Assembly: GCF_949628265.1 (NCBI RefSeq)
Contig: NC_088790.1
Location: 7,878,545-7,942,544, forward strand
Source of the DNA: Cloeon dipterum
Taxonomy: Eukaryota; Arthropoda; Insecta; Ephemeroptera; Baetidae
DNA length: 64,000 nt
Direction of reading: 5' to 3'
The notes beneath the pieces are model-generated. The model saw only the letters and a program-made list of their open reading frames with translations, had not been told where the DNA came from and ran no database searches. Shown here piece by piece: positions 59,301-64,000 of this stretch; positions within the stretch are counted from its first letter, which is position 1; the number at the start of each line of letters is the position of its first letter. The translations under genes were made by a program, and so were the position numbers.

Positions 59301-60007
59301 GCTTCATTGCCTCGACTTGTCTGAATGTTTGAAATGTGAGAAATTTACGTGAAGCGAATTAAGTGATCTTACCTGAAGAATTCTTCGACTATTTTCTCTG
59401 TTGCTCAATTCGACCAACTCGGGCACTGGCTGCACCTACAATATTGATTTTTTTAAATTTTAATTATGAAGATGAGAAATTGAGATATAATTACCGTGAC
59501 AGTAACAGCATGGCCACTGCTTTTAATTAATTGTATGACTTCTTCTCTGCTCTTGTCATCCACCCTCTCTGCATTGACTGCCATCAGTCGGTCTCCAGGG
59601 AGGAGCCCGCTTTCGTGACCCCTCGCACCAGGCTCAGCTAAAATCACTGTTCGGCGTCCGGCGGACACGGCCCTCCTCAGAGAAAAACCAAAGTCTCCAG
59701 ACGGCTGTCTGCGGATGACCAAGTTCCTAGGGGCAGGCAGAACTGGCGGAATTGCTTCTGGTAAAGGCCAGTCCGCCTTGGAGGGTGGCGGCGGAGGCGG
59801 GCCGCGAGGGCCTCCTCTGCGTTTCGGTGGCTTCGGTGGAGGTGGCTGATTGAGAGCTGCCAAAAAGTCTGCGCTGTAGTCGGCCGTGATGCCCAGTTTG
59901 GGTCGGGCAGACTTGTTGGGTCGCATTTTAGCCCGCACCTCGTCCAGCCGAAGCAGCTCTTCCGGCGTGAGCCGCTTCTTTTTCTCCTTTTTCATAAAGT
60001 TGAACAT
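41376..60007 (-). CDS. Mhcl: Myosin XVIII heavy chain (full-length PDZ isoform)
   Basis: Unconventional myosin related to MYO18A / fly Mhcl, an actin-binding scaffold. Exons, in order: 59495-60007, 59373-59435, 59159-59320, 58338-58862, 57111-57557, 56172-56523, 55903-56062, 55547-55697, 55116-55445, 49461-49589, 49077-49310, 48137-48256, 46970-47364, 46226-46349, 45375-45690, 42978-43477, 41905-42494, 41376-41451; 1728 aa, all phases consistent. MFNFMKKEKKKR and the PDZ domain (residues about 97-172, DFGFSLRR loop) match MYO18A. The P-loop GRSGAGKS is intact at about 346. Switch I (SATKVSCLYSLD) and switch II (DAPGLQ, about 597) are degenerate, as is known for this class, so little ATPase is expected. 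An IQ segment (LQARCKGYLARRRF) lies near 925, then about 700 residues of coiled-coil tail. The intron between exons 9 and 10 is 5.5 kb and holds another long frame. Confidence 0.95.
43655..43790 (+). repeat. Copy B of the short dispersed repeat
   Basis: Colinear partner of 23783-23925 with the same three conserved blocks. Compared with copy A it lacks a short A-rich insert in the middle and has a different terminal hairpin (CCTCGCAACGAGG). A 99-codon open frame crosses it but is not conserved in copy A, so it is probably fortuitous. Confidence 0.5.
44226..44470 (+). mobile_element. LINE fragment (3' end of a reverse-transcriptase ORF)
   Basis: The plus-strand translation YAHSSSIMPYGIAIWG, followed by VFVAQKRLIWALAG, matches the end of the non-LTR reverse-transcriptase region (fhS..sYGiifWG...if.lQKraiR.iag). 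After a stop, LYATPILTV and SSYLEKFF match the following ILTvpsLYilE block in the same frame. At least two stops are present, so the copy is dead and heavily truncated. It is inserted antisense to myosin XVIII. The clade (Jockey/CR1-like) is not resolved. Confidence 0.65.
46350..46969. other. Myosin XVIII intron 13
   Basis: AT-rich intron of 620 nt. I see nothing else in it. Confidence 0.5.
47365..48136. other. Myosin XVIII intron 12
   Basis: AT-rich. A plus-strand 76-codon frame at 47710-47940 has a fairly natural composition but no recognised relative. It may be a decayed transposon piece or chance. Confidence 0.4.
48137..48448 (-). CDS. Mhcl: Short alternative first coding exon of myosin XVIII
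   Basis: Myosin exon 12 (48137-48256) is extended upstream by an open, in-frame, strongly GC3-biased stretch that begins with a double ATG at 48448 (MMDPVVFSAELRFPVHGPP). It adds 64 residues (Pro-, Arg- and Ser-rich, no domain recognised) before MNELTVALAEEQ. A transcript starting here would encode about 770 aa, essentially the coiled-coil tail. The codon bias continues to within about 20 nt of the exon 12 acceptor, and that acceptor has a poor pyrimidine tract, as expected if the sequence is also coding. A minus-strand TATATAA at 48820-48826 could be its TATA box. Confidence 0.6.
48449..49076. other. Myosin XVIII intron 11 with candidate internal promoter
   Basis: Holds the upstream region of the short alternative start, including the TATA-like element. 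No other feature is seen. Confidence 0.4.
48820..48826 (-). promoter_or_regulatory. TATA box for the short myosin XVIII start
   Basis: TATATAA on the minus strand, about 370 nt before the double ATG at 48448. It predicts transcription starting near 48790. This is a motif match only. Confidence 0.35.
49823..54508 (-). CDS. Giant same-strand ORF in the myosin XVIII intron; probable alternative first exon
   Basis: An ATG at 54508 opens about 1,560 uninterrupted codons; the frame would run to a stop at 49748. I recognise no domain. Residues about 13-36 are a strong membrane segment (LLAAVLLFYLGCLLMFRR). The rest is low-complexity, rich in Glu, Lys, Ala, Pro, Ser and Val, with basic SRE(S/T)SPLK repeats late in the protein. 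Near the end, TEMQ is followed by a phase-0 GT donor (gtgatt at 49822). The next acceptor, myosin exon 10 (VFFRSGVLGQLE), is also phase 0. Splicing would give about 2,389 aa: membrane anchor, disordered stalk, IQ and coiled-coil tail, without the motor. The alternative is an independent intronless nested gene ending at 49748; an AATAAA just after that stop (49729-49734) would suit it. Confidence 0.7.
54512..55115 (-). promoter_or_regulatory. Probable promoter and 5' UTR of the giant intronic ORF
   Basis: GC-rich stretch directly upstream of the giant frame, inside the myosin intron, with CpGs and an Inr-like TCAGT near 54660 on the minus strand. No TATA box is evident. Position and composition are the only support. 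Confidence 0.35.
57558..58337. other. Myosin XVIII intron 4
   Basis: A 780-nt AT-rich intron. A repeated ATAGTTAAT-type motif at about 58212-58250 is the only structure seen. Confidence 0.5.
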
Positions 60008-60792
60008 GACTGGGAGCCGAAAGATCGACACGTCAGACTCGCGCTTGAGGCCCCCTCGGCGGTCCCAGAAAGTGGGCCGCGATGACTGCGAATTTAAGGC
60101 GAGGCTTGCGGAGAACCGTTAGGTTACTGAATGCGAAAAAATGCGAGCAGAAAATTGAGTCCACATTTTCGCAACTCCGGAAAATACATACTTTCTGTTG
60201 CTTGGTCGACTTTAATGCATTTTGAAAATTCGGTCCGAATGTGGCAGCTGGCACCGTCCGAAACCAAAACAAACACACCAACACCAGTGTCAAAATCCTG
60301 GATGCCCCGCCCTCTCTGCACCTGACCGACTGACCGCGCTGATGCTGCCACCTAGGAATGCAATTGTGCCGGTTTTAACGATATCAACGCTGAAGGCGCG
60401 AGACAAACTTAATAAAATTCACTCTCGCTTCAAATTTTAAGTCCGTAATTATAAATATTTAAAAAAATAATATGGCAATTATCTTCTTGTACCTTATTTA
60501 TAATTATATGTATGTAAGTGAAGACTTGAATTTATGAAAACACTATAATATGATGTTTTAATTTCTAATATTGTTCACGAAATAATTATGGCATCGGGAA
60601 TTAAGGCAGAACTTGAAACTTTGAACCATGAAATAAATAAAGGACGAATTTTTATTAAACACCAAAGGTGTACAACAACAGACGAACATTTTAATTTATC
60701 ATAATTATCCCTAATATATTATAGTTTGTATGACTACACGCCGCTATGAAATATTAAATGTAGAAATTGAGAGGTTTCATCCGAGCTTGTAA

Positions 60793-60858
<66 letters not shown>

Positions 60859-61817
60859 GTGTGTGTTTTCCCACTAATCTTGGAAATTCATCATGCGCTA
60901 TCTCTCCTCTCGATTTTTCGTTACCTAATTTCAAGTGGGATGAAACGTAACTCTCATATGAAGATTTGAAAAAAATTTGTTCCTAAAATTCTAACAGTTT
61001 CATTGGAGTCAAACAAATCTCATCAAAATTTAAATAATTTTTCTTCTTTAAGGGTTGTGCTGTATACTGTATATTTTAAAGAATTAACCTACAAAAATCT
61101 CAACTCTACGCAATAGAGCTTCAAATTAGTACACCTGTTAGCTGCCTATAAAGCAATCGCAGTAATAATTATTAATTATAAAAACAAGAATTGCATCATA
61201 TTTTGCGATACTTAAAGAAAAATTGCGTTTTCGCTTCATGAACAGCGGAAAAAATAAAGACTCAAATAAGCTTGACAGTTACTCTCACTAGTCTGGAGTA
61301 CATAATATTTCAAACATGAAGAGATAAATTGATTTTTATATACTTTATCTTATCTCTAGTTAAATATGTACAAATCATTTTTTCTGCTCCGTCCCTTTGA
61401 TAAACTTGGGCGAGCCGCCAAGCGAGATGCAGGCGCCAGTAGTTACTAACAAGCGATCACGTCATAGCTGTTTATTTTATGTCATCTCGTAGATTGTATA
61501 AAAAATGAACGGATCAAGTTAAAATCTAATTAGCCTAAGAATAAACTTGTAAGAGATGAACTGAGTGAACGTGTATTGTGCTATATATGTATTTTGATAA
61601 AGATTTTGGTTGAGTTTATGAAAAGATTACTGGATGCGTATACCCAGAAAGTCAAATGACACAATATTTCCAAATTTACCAACAAAGTTAAAATTTGGAA
61701 TCGACAATTAAAACAACCAGTAAATTCTTTTGTTATATTATCACAAGGATGGGTGATGCATTAGTTTATTAGTTTTGTCATCGGCGTACAAAGAAGCTTG
61801 TACTTTTGGGGGGACGC
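60008..61817. other. Spacer between myosin XVIII and FABP
   Basis: The left 350 nt should hold the myosin 5' UTR and promoter. The right part is the FABP 3' UTR, with minus-strand AATAAA at 61765-61770 and 61471-61476. A TA microsatellite lies between. No gene is seen. Confidence 0.5.
60798..60855. repeat. (TA)29 microsatellite
   Basis: Uninterrupted TA dinucleotide run of about 58 bp. Confidence 0.95.
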
Positions 61818-62562
61818 TTAGGCAACCACCTTGTAGTCCCTGACGCAAACGATGTCACCAACTGTAAGGGTCTGCAACAATAAACAGATATGACACATGA
61901 GTGAATTTATATCTTCGTAGAACTCGGCGTTTATTTTTTCAAAAATGAAATGGCCGACATCTGCACACTTTCGTGCACCCAAGCGCATGACTGTACACTT
62001 CATGACTTCACAAGTCTGTTTTAATTTAGACCGTCTGTCGTATTTTTTGTCAGCACGTGCCGCTTGACCAGCAGCGCTGCTGGGGGACGCTGAAATGGGC
62101 CCTTACAGCATCAATCTTCCAATTTAAAATTCTAATAGGGAAAATTCTTCAAACGTCATGTCTCAAGTACGAATATTAATTTCTAAAGGATTCAAGATTT
62201 TGAAAAAAAAACAACGAACCGTCTTCAATTCATCGGCGCTCCACTCTCTGACGATGACGGTTTCCTTCTCACCCTCCTTGACGTTCCTCTGCACCTGGGT
62301 CAGCTTGTTGCCTTCGAGGGTCAGCAAAGACTGAGAAAACGAGTCAAAATGGCATTATCACCGAATTTTAAATGCGGTGCGCGGCCAACCTTGCACTTGC
62401 GGCCGTCGGCGGTCTCCTCGTCGATCTCCTCGTTGTTCTTGAACTTGATCTCGGTGTTCTTGAAAGTGGAGGTGGTGCGCAGAGTGAACGTGTCGCCTTC
62501 CTGCAGCAGCTCAACCGTCGGCGAGACGGCGTTGCCCATCTTGCGGGTCACCAGACCGACGC
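61818..62562 (-). CDS. Fatty-acid-binding protein, exons 2-4 (first exon outside the window)
   Basis: Intracellular lipocalin-fold carrier of fatty acids or retinoids. Exons 62390-62562 (173 nt), 62220-62330 (111 nt) and 61818-61871 encode GVGLVTRKMGNAVSPTVEL, then FTLRTTSTFKNTEIKFKNNEEIDEETADGRKCK, then the rest of the barrel ending CVRDYKVVA. The TxRK and STFKNTEI.F..g.e.eE.TADgRk motifs are diagnostic. The 173-nt exon with a phase-1 start is the conserved FABP exon 2. The terminal R-x-Y of the family is present (RDYKVV). The expected first exon (about 24 codons ending near MKALG) was not found up to position 64000, so the gene is cut by the window edge. Confidence 0.92.
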
Positions 62563-64000
62563 CTACAACATTCAGGGCCAAAGGTCAGCCGACAGACCAA
62601 GGGGCAATTTGGGCAATCGCATTAGGCGCAATATATTGCCCGCTCGCTCTCGCTAAACGGACTCGATAGGACATTCCATTGAGTGGCCGCAATAATTGCT
62701 ATTGTGAGAGAAGAGAGAGACAGAAAGAGAGCGATGGAAATTGAATCGACGCGGCGGCTGCGGGCCTTGTCATGTGATCCTCTCCTTTATGCTTTCGGTG
62801 CCTGCGTGTGTGTGAGAAAAAATTCCGTCTGGCAGCCGATTAAGTGAAGCTGATTGAGACGTCGCGCGACCAAATGTATCGGGCATAATGACTGGCACCA
62901 ATAATGCCATCATTCATTACAATTGTTCAAATATAATGTTGCTCGACGCGATGTTTGAACATCGGACCAGATAGCGCGCAATCTGGTATAATTGGTTCAA
63001 AATAAACTGAGATAAACGTTGTAATGCTCTCTGCACTGATTGTTTCTAACTCGAGTGCCTCAATTGACGACAAAATGCTCTTAAATTATTTGATGAAGAT
63101 AAATTTACACTACCCTCATCTTAATGTGTTTTCTGGCTTGTCACGAGAAAAGCCAGCATGTTAAAAAAGATAGGGAATTGATAATTCTATATAAACCGTT
63201 ACTTTGGAAACAATAATAAATATTGTTTGAATTTTAAATGATAACCAAAAACTAACAGCATTGCACGTATACAGGATAAGACACTTCCTCAAAGAATAAT
63301 AGCCGCGTGCATCATACTTTCCCCTACTCGACCGGATGAGCGCATCGAACGTTCCTACACAGTTTGTGAATACATAATTTCTGCGTGCGGTTTTAGTCGC
63401 TTGAAATGAAATAACATAGTGTCGTATTACTAATAAGCCAGATTTTTTTACAATCAGTTCAAGCGGACGGTGATGATTCATCATGCGAATGATCGTTGAA
63501 CAAACAAGATTGCACAAAGGGATTGCTAAGTCATCATCCCACTCGTTGTAGCCTAAGTGTCTATTTTATAGCACAAAAAAATGATCTGAAACTTTCTTAA
63601 TTGTTACATAGTTTTTACAGCCGGGAATAGACAATATTTAGGTTAAAATGTGACCAAGAAAATGTTCATACAAAGAGCTCAGTTGAAGATGTGAACAAAT
63701 TTAACGTTCGAGCACTTTTCAGTTGATTCATAAAAACATGAAATTATGTTACTCACGATTGAGCCCAGGTATAAAAAGGGTAAAAATTCCGGCGTGGGCT
63801 GCTTTGGTCATTCTGGATCACGTGAGTAACAGTTTTGAAACGGGAGAGAAGCGACAGAGCCAACAACGTTTTGTTTTTTCCTATTTCACCACGAATACTT
63901 GTGAAGTCAAGCGAGAGAGCTGATCATATGAGCAGAGGATGTGTGAACGTGCTGGCAAACCGCAGCAAACTTGGCTTTGTACGCCAAAGAATCCAATGCA
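62563..64000. other. Probable FABP intron 1 up to the window edge
   Basis: No coding exon was recognised. A plus-strand TATAAAAAGG lies at 63770-63779 but has no recognisable downstream gene inside the window, so its role is unclear. Confidence 0.4.

Noticed and set aside
62068-62083. 16-bp perfect palindrome CCAGCAGCGCTGCTGG in an FABP intron
   Set aside because: Short and GC-rich, without flanking structure; palindromes of this size are expected by chance in 64 kb at low frequency.
63770-63923. TATA box followed by a 66-codon plus-strand frame near the window edge
   Set aside because: The frame starts upstream of the expected transcription start and resembles nothing; left only as a note.

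Overview
The window is nuclear DNA of an animal, almost certainly an arthropod and probably an insect. Genes have many short introns (several of 53-57 nt) with GT-AG ends, intergenic DNA is AT-rich, and the proteins are metazoan (ash1, E2F4/5, ubiquilin, SUGP1, myosin XVIII, BLOC-1). The species cannot be named from the sequence. No rRNA, tRNA, CRISPR or viral element was recognised.

Layout, left to right. 1-6560 has no supportable gene. 6927-17667 (-) is ash1, the H3K36 methyltransferase, with AT-hooks, AWS-SET-postSET, bromodomain, PHD and BAH, plus a likely second promoter and first exon near 16.0 kb. 18892-19543 (+) is a PX-domain sorting nexin (SNX24/22 type). It is followed 62 nt later by a sugar-phosphate-type MFS transporter (19606-21140, +), and a 53-nt intron lies between the two reading frames. 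21606-22574 (-) is an E2F4/5-type repressor. 24333-28000 (+) is ubiquilin. A small unknown ORF (28140-28367, -) lies against its 3' end. 29172-31196 (-) encodes a CCPG1-like ER membrane protein with an LC3-interaction motif. 32979-37330 (+) is the splicing factor SUGP1, with a perfect 43-bp inverted repeat in an intron. 38046-39682 (-) is IDH3A and 39956-40957 (+) is BLOC1S2, which look divergently transcribed from one short promoter. 41376-60007 (-) is myosin XVIII (18 coding exons). 61818-62562 (-) is the 3' three quarters of a fatty-acid-binding protein whose first exon appears to lie beyond the right edge.

The most unusual locus is myosin XVIII. Its largest intron holds a 4.7-kb open reading frame on the same strand. 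That frame starts with a membrane-spanning segment, is then low-complexity, and ends at a phase-0 GT donor that joins in frame to the neck exon. A second GC-rich coding extension opens directly into a tail exon farther downstream. Together they predict two 'headless' products, one membrane-anchored, beside the full PDZ-motor-tail protein.

The genes are ordinary neighbours rather than a pathway. Shared themes are chromatin and cell-cycle control (ash1, E2F), protein quality control and ER-phagy (ubiquilin, CCPG1-like), endolysosomal traffic (SNX24, BLOC1S2), and mitochondrial or lipid metabolism (IDH3A, FABP). Exon coordinates were deduced by eye from splice consensus, frame continuity and remembered family sequences; all multi-exon models close in frame.
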